Below the pieces are notes generated by a model, which saw only the letters and a list, made by a program, of their open reading frames with translations, made no database searches and was not told the DNA's origin. DNA of 64,000 nucleotides, from positions 18,868,001 to 18,932,000 of the forward strand of contig AP031357.1 of NCBI GenBank assembly GCA_037833965.1. The letters are read 5' to 3'. Both the position numbers and the translations under genes were made by a program. The stretch is from Marchantia polymorpha subsp. ruderalis (Eukaryota; Streptophyta; Marchantiopsida; Marchantiales; Marchantiaceae). The first letter of the stretch is position 1. Each line of letters opens with the position of its first letter. Positions 24,271 to 37,500 of this stretch are shown one piece after another.

Positions 24271-24812
24271 TAGCAATTCTACGTTGTTTGCGCAAAGAAC
24301 AAATGTTTGCAAGTCTGCTCTAGAATAAGTAAAATCTAACTTTTCAAAGGTATCGGGTGCCACCTTTTTTTTTTTAAATAATTCGGAAAGAGAATTTTTG
24401 AAATGAGTGTTCGCATGTTATGCGGCACGACATCTTCAGTAAATGAATCTATCAAATAGTGTAGGTCCTTGAGGATGACACTAGAAATGAACAGTGACTT
24501 CAAAACAACAATATTTCTAAAAGTGAGAGATGTGTGCTCATTGAGATCACAATGATTAGCATTTGTAGGGAGGCATAGTGGATCAAAGTTGGAGATTCAT
24601 AATATCCATGAAATCTTTGAATAATTTGACTTTTTATCATTACGATACTTTCATAACTTTCTATCCAAATACAAGATCGTGTAAATCTGTATCTTTCCGT
24701 ATCATTAAAAAAAAAAAAGGTGGCACCCGATACCTTTGAAAAGTTAGAATTTACTTATTCTAGAGCAGACTTGCAAACATTTGTTCTTTCCGCAAACCAC
24801 GTAGAATTGCTA
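24271..24812. mobile_element. Inverted-repeat element (MITE-like), 542 bp
   Basis: The left end at 24271-24378 and the right end at 24707-24812 are reverse complements over about 105 bp with few mismatches. Outer termini read TAGCAATTCTACG on each strand, so a TA target duplication flanking a GCAATTC terminus is possible. The inner ends of the repeats carry T and A runs. The 328-bp centre has no coding capacity. Size, long terminal inverted repeats and lack of a gene suit a non-autonomous DNA transposon. The superfamily cannot be assigned. Confidence 0.75.
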
Positions 24813-26058
24813 TCAAAAGGAGAGATAAATAAGACAAATAATTTATCTCTTAAGATTCGAATATCTAAACATCAGTTTTATCTGTACCATTTGTAAACAT
24901 TAAATTATTAGACATTTGTGATAAGGATTATTTTAAAACTTGATGTGTTGTGAAAGACAATAAAAATATTTATTTTGTGATTGTTTAATAATTTTTCATG
25001 TCTTAAAATTGAATGAAAATATGCTTAAATACCTCAAATGTTTATTAATTTATTTACCATGCTTTAAATATTTTTTCCATATTTTAATATAATGATTTTA
25101 TATTTATATCCCTAAATAAATATTGAAAATGGATTTTTTCAAAATAGCATCAAAGATAAAAACTCTTTAACACTGTAACATAAGCAAAATGAAAAAAATT
25201 AGGAAAAAAATTGAAATATTGAAATTAAAATAATACGAACTTTCAAAAAAAACTTGAAGAACTTACATGTGTTTGTATGAATAATTACTGTAAAAAATCT
25301 TAAATATTTTTTGAAAAATAAGCCAAATTATTATTTTTCAAATATCCATTCAATTATAAAGTAAAACTAATATCAATGATAAAATATTTATTTTGATATT
25401 ATGTCTACAATCAAATTATGTATAAAACTTATGTGTTTGTCTGAAGTTAATCCAAATCTTGATTAATATTGGCTATTTGAATCGTTATTAGTTTGTTCAG
25501 TAAATCAATTATTGTACATGAAAAATATTCAAATATGTAAGACAATGAGGATTTCAAGAAATTAGTTTTGTGTTTTATGAATATATTCACAACAAGTTAA
25601 CCATATATTTTGTGAATCATCTTTTTTTCCCATTACATGTGACAATTTGTGAATTTTGTGTTCAAATTTTTGATTTGGTATTAGATTGTTAATTATTTCC
25701 TTTGTTGTTGGTCATGGTGTTGAGAAAAATTCAAGAGATCAAAAACGTGGGTGAACGGTGGGGGCAAGGTTGAGGAAGTAAAAAACGGTTGTATTTGAAT
25801 GACCATCTCTATGTTCAATTTTGTTTGATTAATCACAAAAGTTTTAAATTCTTGTTTCAACAATTGCATTGGAAGTGTTTTAACTACAAATCTAGATAAT
25901 CAACATAATGATAATGACATCTTTGTTCCTATTGTCATATGTGTCATATATATAAAACTTAGCAAACCACTTTAACACAAGAAAAATAACTTGTGTAGTT
26001 GAACATGTGAAATCATACTAGTTTAGCATTCATTAGCTCTTAAAATATTAGCATTTAT
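24813..26058. other. AT-rich block without genes
   Basis: Strongly AT-rich, with no frame or repeat that can be identified. It separates the inverted-repeat element from the copia remnant. Confidence 0.6.
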
Positions 26059-26168
26059 TAGCTCTACAGTTATTACTACCCACTTTTTGGTACTCCGTAC
26101 ACAATATTAAAGAATGTTTGTACTTTGTACTATAGTCAGTGGTCGTGACACTTAATCACGACCAGCCG

Positions 26169-27270
26169 ATGTATTGAGAAGATATTCTTGTGGAGACCAT
26201 GAACGTATAACACTTCAGGTATTATCCGTTCTTGTCTATCATTCAAAGAAATGAGTACATTACCTTTTTCCTGAGTGAGTTGGTGACTGTCGTTGCCTAG
26301 ATATACAAACTCCTTCGATGTTAGTTCACTATATGTCATAAAGGCATTTTTGTTGTATGTCATGTGTTCAATAGCACCAGAATTCACTTACCAGGCCGGA
26401 TCCATCCTGATTGATGTTAGAGCAGTGACATACAACCGCTGGTGATTGTTTGGTGTAGAATGTGAAAAAGCGCTGTCGTGTTTCTTCTTCCGGCACTGGT
26501 TGGGAAGATGACCTTTCTTCTTGCAATAGAAGCATTTCATCCTTTGCCTGGGAAAAGATGGTTTGGCAGGAGGTTTTGATCTTAATGAAGTACCTGCCTC
26601 AGTGGAGTGTCTTGGATGCATCATCTTTGGTGTCTAGCCTCGTTTCTTTGCTGTGTAGAGTGTTGCCATTTCGTCGGTCAACTCTTCTTCTTCTTGGAGG
26701 TGTGATTTTTCAAGAACAACACTAGCAATAACATATTTAGTGATCAACGTTTGCTTTGTTCGCATGGAGTGCACAAGGAATCTATATTTGATGGGAAGAC
26801 TTCGAAGGAGACAAGCATAAGCTTCTGCCTCTAAAATAGTCTGCCCAATAGATGCCAATTGGTGAAGAAGTAGACAAAACTTGGAGATATGTTTAGCTAC
26901 CAACTCGCCTGACTTCATTTTGAGAGAATGCAATGCATGTATCAAGTGCATCTGCATTGGTACATCATGGGATTCAAAAAATGTATTCAGTTCAGCCCAG
27001 GCCTCTGCTGCTATAGAATGGCTAGCAATCAATGGATGTTGATGGTCTCTCAACGAGTTACTCAACACCGCCAAGAACATGAGATTTTTAACATCCCATT
27101 CCTTCTGCCTTGCGCCTGACTCTGAAGTTCTGGTTGTAGAACTCGGTGGAGTGGTTGGCCGAACTTCAGTCCCTTCCATCATGCCCATCAATCCTTGCAT
27201 TCAAAAGATCAAACTAATCTTGCTCTTCCATGCATGGAAATGCTTATCATTGAATTTGGGAAGATATTTT
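26169..27270 (-). pseudogene. Copia gag-protease remnant
   Basis: The reading frame is continuous on the minus strand but is cut by stop codons near 27201, 26634 and 26388, with no frameshift between them. The gag start includes KFNDKHFHAWK before the first stop. The gag body (27200-26634) resembles the UBN2 copia-type gag family. A CCHC zinc knuckle, CFYCKKKGHLPNQC, lies at about 26530. The protease start has NSGAIEHM in place of the usual DSGASxHM, followed by VLYVHGLHKNIFSIHRL, typical of copia protease. The catalytic Asp is replaced by Asn, and the domain is cut short at the inverted LTR piece. It cannot encode a working protein. Confidence 0.85.
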
Positions 27271-27398
27271 CATGCAATTCGGGTTGAAGACCATGGAGAA
27301 GTCATCTTCCAAAACTCAAACTATCCTCTGTGTTGTGCCTCACGTTCTGCCGAAGTAAGTCTTCGAAAGTCTTTGAACTCTTAACTCTAAACCCTAAA

Positions 27399-27410
27399 GC
27401 TTTGATACCA
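27399..27410 (-). other. Copia primer-binding site
   Basis: TGGTATCAAAGC on the minus strand matches the methionine-initiator-tRNA primer site of plant copia elements (commonly TGGTATCAGAGC) with one change. It marks the boundary between the LTR (higher coordinates) and the internal region, and fixes the element's orientation. Confidence 0.85.
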
Positions 27411-27548
27411 TATCACAAAGTAAATCAATGCATGAAAGGGTCAATACACAGATACTGAGTCCTCGAGAGAAGATCTTAATTGTTGGGGAGTGAACTCGGA
27501 TGGGGGTAATATACCCAATCATGACAGTGGTCATCCGAGAGATACAGG

Positions 27549-27562
27549 ACCCTAAACCCTAA
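27549..27562 (+). repeat. Short telomere-type repeat in the LTR
   Basis: ACCCTAAACCCTAA, two units of the plant telomere repeat, lies in the LTR. A second AAACCCTAA word occurs in the leader at 27389-27397. AAACCCTAA is known as the telo-box of plant promoters. It may act in the element's promoter or be coincidental. Confidence 0.6.
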
Positions 27563-27689
27563 TGGACAGCGGCTGGTCGTGACTAAGTGTCACGATCACT
27601 GACTATAGTACAAAGTACAAATTTTTTTTAACATAGTGTACGGAGTACCAAGAAGTGGGTAGTAATACTTCTAGAGCTAATTTTGTAAA

Positions 27690-30600
27690 TCCTTTGTGAA
27701 GAACAAAAATACATTGTGATGTAATTTCAATTTTGTTCAAACGTTAAAGAAAAAAAGTATGCAAGACAAAGAGTCTACATTTGCACACTTAGAAAAAATC
27801 ATCTTCACAATTTAATAATTTCATCACTTCGCACGTAAATTATTTCTTGACGTACAAGTATGTAAGCCACAATAAGCGAATAAACGCAAAATAGACCATG
27901 ATTGTGAAGATTTGAACGAGATTTTATTTTATTTTTGCTAAAATTGAAGTGATCTCAACATTTGATAATCATAATAAGCTAGCTTTAATAATCATAATCA
28001 TAGAACTTGATCTACTACTAGAATGAAATTGTGACAAACGTCATTAATTCTTAAATTTTTATTCTAGTCCATTATTGTGTAATAAATAATATTGACAATA
28101 AAATTTCAGTTACAATCTTGATCAGTTTTTTATAAAAAATTTCATAAAAAAGATATTTAATTGTAGTAAAATTTTGTTATTTTCATATACAAATCGAGAC
28201 TCATCTATGATGCAAATGAAAGAAAAACAATTATGATGATCATCATTTGATGATAATGCAATTTGTAAAAAAAAATTCGTAAGTTTTACATAATAATAAT
28301 ATATGTAAATTTATTATTATGAAAAATTTATTTTCTGAAAATTTTAAAAAATAAGTTTGAATTTCTCTTATTATCATTAAATTTAAGGTTCTAATGCTTG
28401 AAAGATTTGCTATTATAGTGTTTGCAATATCTTTATTCATTAGTTGACATGCAAGAGATTTGAGTTGAGATTAAAGAATTAAAGATTCATAATCATCACA
28501 ATCTACTCAGAACTTCATTAAATATATTTATTTTTCAATATCGTGATGATTTGTTAATGATAAAATTAACCTCAAACAAGCTTATTTGAATCAAGAAGTA
28601 TTAAAGCGCCTTCAAAAAAGTTAACTTTTTTTTAATTTAAAATTTTAATATTGAATTTGATAGAAAAATTAAATACCTTAAAGATATCATAAAAATTATA
28701 ATAATAATCGTGAAAATTGATAGTGCTAAGTGCAAAATAGTCAAAGAAATTTTTTAATAACTTTCAAAATTCACTATTGAAAAGTGATAAACTTGACATA
28801 AATGCATGTTTATAGTTAATTCTTTTGAAGAATTACAAAATTCAAAGATTGATATGATGTTAAGATCTGAATCGAATACTTGAAAAAATTAACTAGAAAC
28901 ATAATTATGATATTTAGTTTTAGTTTCATATTATTAGATTATTGTGTGAATATATAGTTTTTTTAATAAAATTCAAAGAAAAAATCAACAAAATTAAATT
29001 GCATAAGATATCTACACATTCTGAAAATCATAAGCTTTGAGATGAATGAGATATTTACTTTGAAAAAATTTTGATAAAAAATTGAGTGATGAAAGATTAG
29101 TTTTTTAATTATTGAGATTTTTTATCATATTAGTCTTTATGAGAGATTTCATAAATGAAAAACACAACATGTTCACCAACAATGAAATTACGACTATTTT
29201 ATTTACAACAAATTTCAAGAAACAATGGTGTACTCTTTCAACAATAAAATTTTATTAGATGTGAAGTTAAATTTGAATCATGGAGGTCATTATATTAAAT
29301 AGATGATGCAGCAAAGAGATCTAAGATTAAATATATTAAAGGTACAAATCTGACTATGAAATATTTCCGTTCTGTTGAAAGTGTGTAGAATTCACTAGCT
29401 TTGAGACAATTTCAAAAAAGATTATTGCAGCAAACAAGCAATGATTCTTTAGCATATATTGAAGATTTTAAGAAAATGGATGATTATTTGATTGAATAAC
29501 AATTATGTTTTATGATACAAGTTGTATGTATTTTTTATTTCAGGTTCAATAAAAAGTTGATAAATAAAATCTAGATTATGATGGTTAATGTCGTATGTAT
29601 TATAAAAGAAAATATTTTAGCTTATACTTCATATTAAATAAATTAGGTTTTTAATGGAGTCTTGTCAATTTTGTCAAAACTAATGTCAAGTAATCATGTA
29701 GATTTAAACTTTTGATGATGCTTTCCATACATCAAACGTTAATTTGACATAATTTATCATTGAATTGAAAAAGTTGGACTTTTTTTGCATATAAAACAAA
29801 TAAAAATAAGATTATTATTCCACTAATCATCACATTAGACAAATATGATCATCAACGAAAAAAATTGACGGTATATTTCAAATCATGAATGAAAAAATAT
29901 ATATGTATTGAAGTTATTAAGCATAATAAATTTTTAAGTGATATGCAACTATGTTTAAACATGTTTGCATCTAGATATTATTTTGAGATTAAAAACTTGC
30001 GATTTTCAAGACTACTTCACATAATAAAAATAAATAATTCATTTTTTCTCAAAAATCATAATTTGTATAGCATTGTGTGAACATTAAGTGCTAGTAAAGC
30101 AGCATTAACTTACTTCTTGCATTGGAATATAGACTTATGATAAAAAAATTGAATTCATACATGATAATGAGTGAAATCCATCATCTACTCTCTCACATTC
30201 AAAAATAACTATACGGATTTTTCATTAACAAATTTTTCAAATGTTTCAAAATTATTTCCACATAAAAAACTAAAGTTATTACCAAAAAATGATAATTCAA
30301 ATTGATTACATAGAGACAAGTTAGTGAAATTTTTTTGCTTTCATAGCAACAAAAAATAAAATGTTGAATATCTAAGTTCCATTATTATAACACATGTTAA
30401 ATTATCATCTTAGTATAATAAAATTGTACAAAAAAATGATGTTGGTAAGTTTTTTTGTCAAACACATTTATATATTTAAAGAGTGTGTTGAGCAAATGAA
30501 TTTGATCACATAATTTTTGAGCAAAAATTGTGAACAATATATATATATAATTATTTATTTATATTTATATATATATAGAGAGAGAGAGTGAGAGAGTGAG

Positions 30601-33600
30601 AGAGCAATTTGTTACAAGGCATCATTTGAGTTGAAAAAATTAATGACCAGCAATTAAAAGTCTTTTTGTTATATTTGTAATGCGTGTACTTTCATATTGA
30701 AGAAAGAAAAACGTAAGTTGGATTTAAATTTTGAAAATAATAATTCTCTTGGATAGTATATTGGAAAAAAATTTAAAAATTATGAAATTGATTATCAAAT
30801 AATAAATTGTCAAATATAAAACTGTTCAATGAAATCTAGATCATTGAACAAAAAAAACTCAAGCTCAAACTTCTCATATTCACAAGTAAAATATACTGTA
30901 AGTGTTGTAATAATTATGGATGACAAAAAATTGATGGTATAGAAAAGTAGATTTTTTTGAAATAAAAAACAACAAGAAAATAACAAGATAAATGAATTTT
31001 GACACAAGCCATCATGTCAAGATCAAGTGAAAATTATTTAGAAAAAAGAGGTCAAGACACTTTATTAGTGAAACTTAATAATTTGAAAAATAGATTGATT
31101 CAATTAAATCAGAATATGATAATAATTAACTCTACGATGATAATTATTTTTTATTTCAAAAAAGTAAACTTTCTCTATGCCGAAGGTTCAAGCTTTGTAG
31201 GAGAGTTTTGATTGATATCCAAAAATGATGAAAATCCAATGTAATCTTTATCACATAGTGAATGGATTTTGTGAAAAAAACCAAAATTATATGATTTGCA
31301 AGTTGCCGATTTTTTTTTATGAAAGTTAATTAATTCATAGAAAATAAAACCAGAAATATCAGTATTTCATGAGGTTGCACAAATTTTAAGAGAGTATTTG
31401 ATCTTTATATGTTAGCATGAAGAGTTGAGATGTGAAATTTTTTGAGTTCATCACTTCAAGATATTAGGTATAATACATATTTATTGCATTTGGAAACAAA
31501 TCTGATGTTGATAAGCTCAAAACTTTCTTGATTTAAATTTGAGATTCCAAGTTTTGGTGCAACAAGAAGTATTTTAAGTATGAAGATCCCAAAAAGTTGA
31601 AAAGTTATGTTTTTAATAAAGACAAATATGAAAGTATTGATGTTTCACTACATTTTAAGAATAGATTCATTCTACGAATGTAGTGAAAAGTTTCATGTAT
31701 TTGATGATTTGATTTTTCTCTAGCTCTTTAAGAAATGCAAGTTAAATTCATTGAAAAGCTATGAAATGATCTGTTTTTTTAAATTTCAAGAGTAAGTTAG
31801 ATTTTAATCTTATGTTTGATGAAAGATTGTAAAAGGTCAAATCATTTATTGAATATATAGATGTTGTTTATGGATAACATCTTGATTTTAAAAAACTAAA
31901 TTTGAATTGTGTTCACAATTAGAGATGAATGCATAAGTTGAAAATTAAGATTGTAGAAGAAAACATCTCATTTTACTTAAAAAAGTTCAGTATTTCATGA
32001 TAATGGAAACAAAAAGTTAGGTTATTTGGTTGGATATGCATGTTAGAGAAATGAGTAAAAATGGTTTTGTTTTAAGTTTTCACTACAATGTATTCCATCA
32101 ACTCTGAATCAACTCATGGACAATTGGTAAATTTTTTTTTTACATACTATGTTAATTTATAAACATACTTTATATCATACAGTGATAAAGCTAGTATGAA
32201 TTGATAATGATGTCATTTTTTATTTTTTTAAAAAATTTATTTTTATTCAAGTTTTTTAGGTTATTTTTAAATTCTTTCTATATTTTCATTAAAACATTGT
32301 CTATATGTTAGATTTTATTCTAGAATTTTTTCAGATTAATTTTATAAATTATGGAGGTTAAAATTTCCAAAACCTGACTCATGCATTTAATTTCTACCAT
32401 AATCTTAAAGTTAGGATAGATCTTCATGGATCTAAGATCTAACATAATTATAAAGTTGGTATATATCTTGATATCTCTCATAACTCTCATGATCAATCTT
32501 GTTATTTGCTCACCATATCATCAATGACACAATTTAGATTTTCAGCATAGTAACATTATAAACTCATTTATATAGTCGTAACTAGTGTAATCTTATATAT
32601 TATACATAGTTTGTTTCCATGCCATGTGTGTGTATTCGTTGTGCAAATTTTGTATTTTGTATTTTTATAATACCAAATATATAAAGTTAAATCTTAATTT
32701 GAGCAAATACATTATTCAATTAGATCATTGCAAAACTTGAAATTATATTTTTTCATATTTATAACTTGAAATAATATAAAAATTCCTATAATTATGTTAT
32801 ATTAATATATATTAATTTACAAATTTAATAACTTAATGTTTGATTTCTAATCTCAATAATAATATTCTATTTGATTGTAGATATTCAATGTATTTTTTTT
32901 TTCAATATTATAATAATATTAGATTTTTTTATTACAAGTTCAATACACAAAACATAGAAAAATTTCACTTTTTTTAATAAAAAATGGTATACATAAATAG
33001 ATTAAGCACATGAAATCCAAAGGGTCAAAAAGTTGAAAACATACAAATCTATTATACACTTATCAAGTAAAAGATCCTCTACACTTAGGCTAGCTAGTGC
33101 CAACAGCACTAGAACGATAACTTCCCTAATAAAACAATCTAAATAAAAAATCATTGATTGTAATAAAGAAAAAAGTTTATTTTTTATGAGCTTGTATAAT
33201 CTCTTCAACCCTAGGATATGTAACAAACACATGCTCTTCATACTCAATATTTACTAGGTCATGTAACTTACAAATAAGTTACATACTATCAATATTAAAC
33301 CATCTTCGTTCCTCAATTTCAAGCCTATGAGATTCAGTTTTGTGACGAACAATATTATGACGGTAAGATGGTAGGAATCTTGGCAAGTAGGTATTCTTGT
33401 TCACACTAAACAAGCATAGGCTTTACATGAAGTTGATAAATCTGCATGTTTTGTCCGATCATATTATCTATAGATAATCAAACTTTATCATAAGATGTAA
33501 TGTTGAATACAACTTTGATCAAGATTATCATCATGTTGTTTTGAATATTGTATCAAGTAAAAACACATTGTTATACTCTATTTTTTATGACTAAAATTTC

Positions 33601-34550
33601 AGGTTATTTCATGTATGACTTATTTCAATGCAATCTCTTAAATATCAATCCACTTCTGTTTTACTCATTTTAGTGCAAACCTTCGTGATATAAAGAGATT
33701 TCACAAAAATAAGCTTCTATTTTACATACAAAACAAACTCAAGTTCTTCGAGGATAGCACTGTATTGGAAAAATATTTACGTTTTCAATTTTTTCACATT
33801 AAACTTAATAAAATATCTTATCAAACGAAACACTAGATGATGCCAATAAAGAATGAAAATAAAATGTATATACTTGCACTTTTCATATGATGAATTATAT
33901 TAGATATTCAAACATGATTTGTTCATATAATGATGAATTACACAAGATATCCAAACATGAATTGTGAGTTACTTTGATAAAGAGAAAAAAATTGCGTAAA
34001 GTTTCATGCTATCTTTCTCAATAATAACCTAAATTTATTTTATAACTCCAGGTATCACAACTTTATGACGAAAAAACTTTCTTATAAATTTTCACTAGAT
34101 TTTTTAACAGTGAAATTTTTCTTAAATGTAGGTAAAATTGTATGAATAATCATTAAAAAAACCGAAGGTTAAATTTCATGCTTTCCATGTGAAAGCAATT
34201 GGACTTGATCATGAAGCCAAAACCAAAATGACATAATACATTTAGGTAGGATAGTATCAAACTACATTTATAAATCTGAGTATTATACTTTCAAACTATA
34301 CTACCCAATTTCTGACTAGTTTGTAAGCACTGAGATACTTTAAAATACTCATTGTTGAATGAATGAATGTACACGGATCTTGGTTAAAATCCTTGAAAAA
34401 CGTATTTGAACGATTGTTTCTATGATTACATTTTTTTACATGAATTGTGTAATTGTACATAATAACTTATAAATTTTCTTATTTGTGTTATTCAAAGTGT
34501 ATTAAAACCTTGAATCACCCCATTCGTATTTTCATCTATAACTTGTGTCA
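27690..34550. other. Large AT-rich desert
   Basis: Almost 7 kb of very AT-rich sequence without a gene, RNA or intact transposon. All frames are 60-81 codons and low-complexity. A loopless 14-bp palindrome (ATGATGATCATCAT) lies near 28232-28245. Some stretches (for example 29300-29500) faintly suggest eroded retrotransposon gag, but no motif is good enough to call. Confidence 0.6.
30538..30604. repeat. Compound AT and AG microsatellite
   Basis: An (AT)n run passes into TTTAT repeats and then an (AG)n run with GTGAG interruptions. It is a simple sequence repeat inside the AT-rich desert. Confidence 0.85.
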
Positions 34551-37500
34551 AACATTTGAATAAAATTTCTAAGATTAGACATCATATGAGGCGCATGATA
34601 GCGTGCCACCCTACGCCCGTATACTGTTTAATATATATGTATTATGTACTCGACCTTTATCAGGTTCCAAGTCAATCATTCTCATTTTACTTGGAAGAAA
34701 AAATTGAAACCCAAAGACCACAAGGATCAAGGCTCAAATCTTGAAGCTCTTGAGTCCCTTTTCTTTCATCTTAAAATGACGAAGATGCGGCTGACTTGGA
34801 ACTGAATGAATGAATCTACTGCAAATTTGCCCAAGGAGCTATTTTGATGGACTTGTACCATGAGGATCTTCCTGCCTGTACTATGAACTATGAAGAGAAC
34901 TAGAAGTCGACGAAGCGAGCACCTTTCATTTGCGCTTGTGATCTGCCTGGTGAGCTGAGAGCTAGGTGCTGACATGATTGTCTCGGAGAGACAGGAGTTG
35001 ATGGCTAATTCCTTTGAATAAGGACCTTCGGAGACGTGGAGCCGGCTAACCACCCGATCGCAAGTACGTTGGGGATCGCAGTTGGGTAAGTTCGTGCAGA
35101 GGGTATACCAGACTTCAGCAGTCCGAAGCTCGTACATCCTGATTCGAGTGCTGCTGCTATCTGCATGATTATCAGTTGCATCACTTTCATCTTGTAAGCA
35201 TTTCGTACACGATTGTTCAGTACTTGCAACCGCAAGCCCGGGCCCATTCGCAATTGAAATTGAAATATGAAATCAGGTCACTATAGACTCACGACTCGTC
35301 ATTAGCCGACGTTTGATCATGAATCTCGAAGCCGAAGTGTGCCATCCCCGCCATCCCCACCATCATCTGGAGTGTGAGCCAAGTTCCATCCCGAAGTTGC
35401 GAAAGGAATCTTCAAGATGCACCAACCAACCGAAGCATAGACCGACCTCATCGAATCGATCAGTCGAATGTTCAAGCTTAGCCTGCACTTCTGGTCGGTG
35501 TCGCTGGTCGCTCTGCCACCGCGTCTCGTCAATCATAACATAGCACCGAGCCCTGTGGTACTGCATTGTCATCATGGTTGGCGTTCTAACTTAATGTACT
35601 TTGGTACCGCGAAGAATTAGCTGTCACTATATGTACCGACATGATAAGCTTCCTGGCTTCAACTGAGCCATGAGCTCGAGTCAACCGCGCCTTGCGCTGG
35701 CTGGTTTCAATCCCTGGTTAGCCGTGCACCATCGCCAGGTTAGGGGCTCTCTGTAAAAGGGCTGTCACGAGGCAGCCTAACACGAATCCGGGTTGCGTGC
35801 TGGAGGCTGTTCATGAGGAAAGTCGGGATCTCGGGTCAAACCCGCCAGTACAGATGGAATGGATGTACAATCTGTCACATCGAGGGACCATGGAACTGTC
35901 TGTTGGTCTCGAGTCTGAATGCTGAGACCGTAGTCGCTTCGCTAACGGATTGTACGGGCGGTTCATCCACATTCGCCTATAATAACTGAGATCGTAATCT
36001 CAGAGCACCGGGTCAGCGATTTCGGCTTGCATCGAGTTCGAATCTCATCAGCCCACGCGGAGGAGAAGCGCGGATTTCTTCATGGTAACTCTGTGCATGG
36101 GAAGCGCTCGTACTTTGCCCCGAGTTGACGACAGTCTGAGCCACCGAGGAGGGCTGCTGTGCGTCGTCAATTCTATGTCGATGCTCTTTCTTATCTGGGG
36201 TCTGAAGGAGGACGAGGCCGGAGGTAAGAAAAGACGGACCTTTCTCAAGCTTCTCGCCTGTTCGGCCGGTCGATGTACTGTCACGAGTGTGCGGAATGCG
36301 GGCTTGTCGTCGGAAAATACAAGAGGAACTATTTCAGGATGGATGCTAGCGAGCGAATAACACATGCGCGTTTGGCCTGACATTGGACTGTTTACCTTCA
36401 ACCGAATCGAAGACCTCTCTCTCTTTACGCTCGTAGAGACATGATCTTAGGACTTCGTGTGCCTGCCAGGATGCATCCAAACGCGTATGAAGCCAATCTC
36501 TCTTGGATAATGTGACACACGACGAAGATAGGATATTCGGAACTTCGGTCTGCGTTCTAACGTAGGATGATGTCAAAGGTACAAAGACAAGATGGCGGAG
36601 TTCTGGCTCTAGGATTGTGACAGTTTTTGACATCGGTAGGTAGCACAGCGAGGTGAGAGAGCACGGCAGTTTTCAACGCGATCGGTCTGTAAACCTGGAT
36701 TAACATCCGCTTTAGGATGCTTGTGCGAGCTTGTATCTTGACGGCACGATCCAAGTCCGCCAGAGGTAAGTGGAACCTCTCCACCATTAGAGGATGAAGT
36801 TCACAGTGCTCCATGTTGCAGTAATCACGTTTCGGTGGAAGTCTCAGATGGATGTTTCGGTTTCCTTCTTTCTTTTCTTCAGCTCAGAAATGTGATGCAA
36901 CCCAATTCGGCTTTTGATTCTTCGCCGTCATTTGATCACTAGATGATCCTTCGAAGCAAGTCATCCGGGTTTGGCAACGATAACGAGCGGTTCTGGATTC
37001 AATCGAAGGTGGCAAAGCTTACGTGATCGTTAACGAGCCTGACCAACACAGTACCAGAAAGTCTGAGGAGTACAGGCAGTTCATGTCTGTACCTCACCGG
37101 ATTACGGATTCTTCATTTCCTCGTACGTGCACGGCCTCTACTACCGCCTTTGTTTCAGCAATATACAGGACGAGATTAACTCTCAGATCTCAGAGATACT
37201 GATTGTTGGACACTCGATAACGAAGCGTATACTATGCTGGCTGGTGTGGTCGCCCAGAGATCATAGAAGCCTGTCCTGTGATGTATTATCAGACAGATAT
37301 GTAAGTCACTACAGGGTAGACAAAAAACGGCCTTGTCACCTCGATCAAGAGAGGGGCTGGGCTCGTTCTTTGTCTCCCCTGTGGCAACCTACATATGGGC
37401 AGAATGGTCAATATTGTCGTCGAAAGCATCGGCATTGAGTTACAATACTTAGTATTCTTACTGCACAAGAGCGGAGCCTTCGACCAATGATGGTACCTCG

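Larger units (their letters stand above)
26059..27680 (-). mobile_element. Truncated Ty1/copia retrotransposon with inverted LTR ends
   Basis: Minus-strand remnant containing, in order, LTR sequence (about 27680-27413), a primer-binding site, gag, a zinc knuckle and the start of protease. Integrase, reverse transcriptase and RNase H are missing. The left end (26059-26168) is not a direct LTR copy. It repeats the outer LTR part seen at 27571-27680 in inverted orientation over about 110 bp, with roughly nine in ten bases matching. The element was therefore broken inside protease and joined to an oppositely oriented LTR fragment, or rearranged after insertion. No clear target-site duplication was found. 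Confidence 0.85.

Noticed and set aside
29280-29500. Possible eroded retrotransposon gag
   Set aside because: Only vague similarity in broken frames. No zinc knuckle, protease or reverse transcriptase motif survives nearby.
35815-35824. GAGGAAAGTC, as in a conserved part of bacterial-type RNase P RNA
   Set aside because: The neighbouring conserved elements of RNase P RNA, including the 3' end, were not found, so a 10-base match is not enough.
36035-36047. GAGTTCGAATCTC resembling a tRNA T arm
   Set aside because: No matching acceptor, D or anticodon arm could be placed upstream on the plus strand. The word is close to palindromic and can arise by chance.
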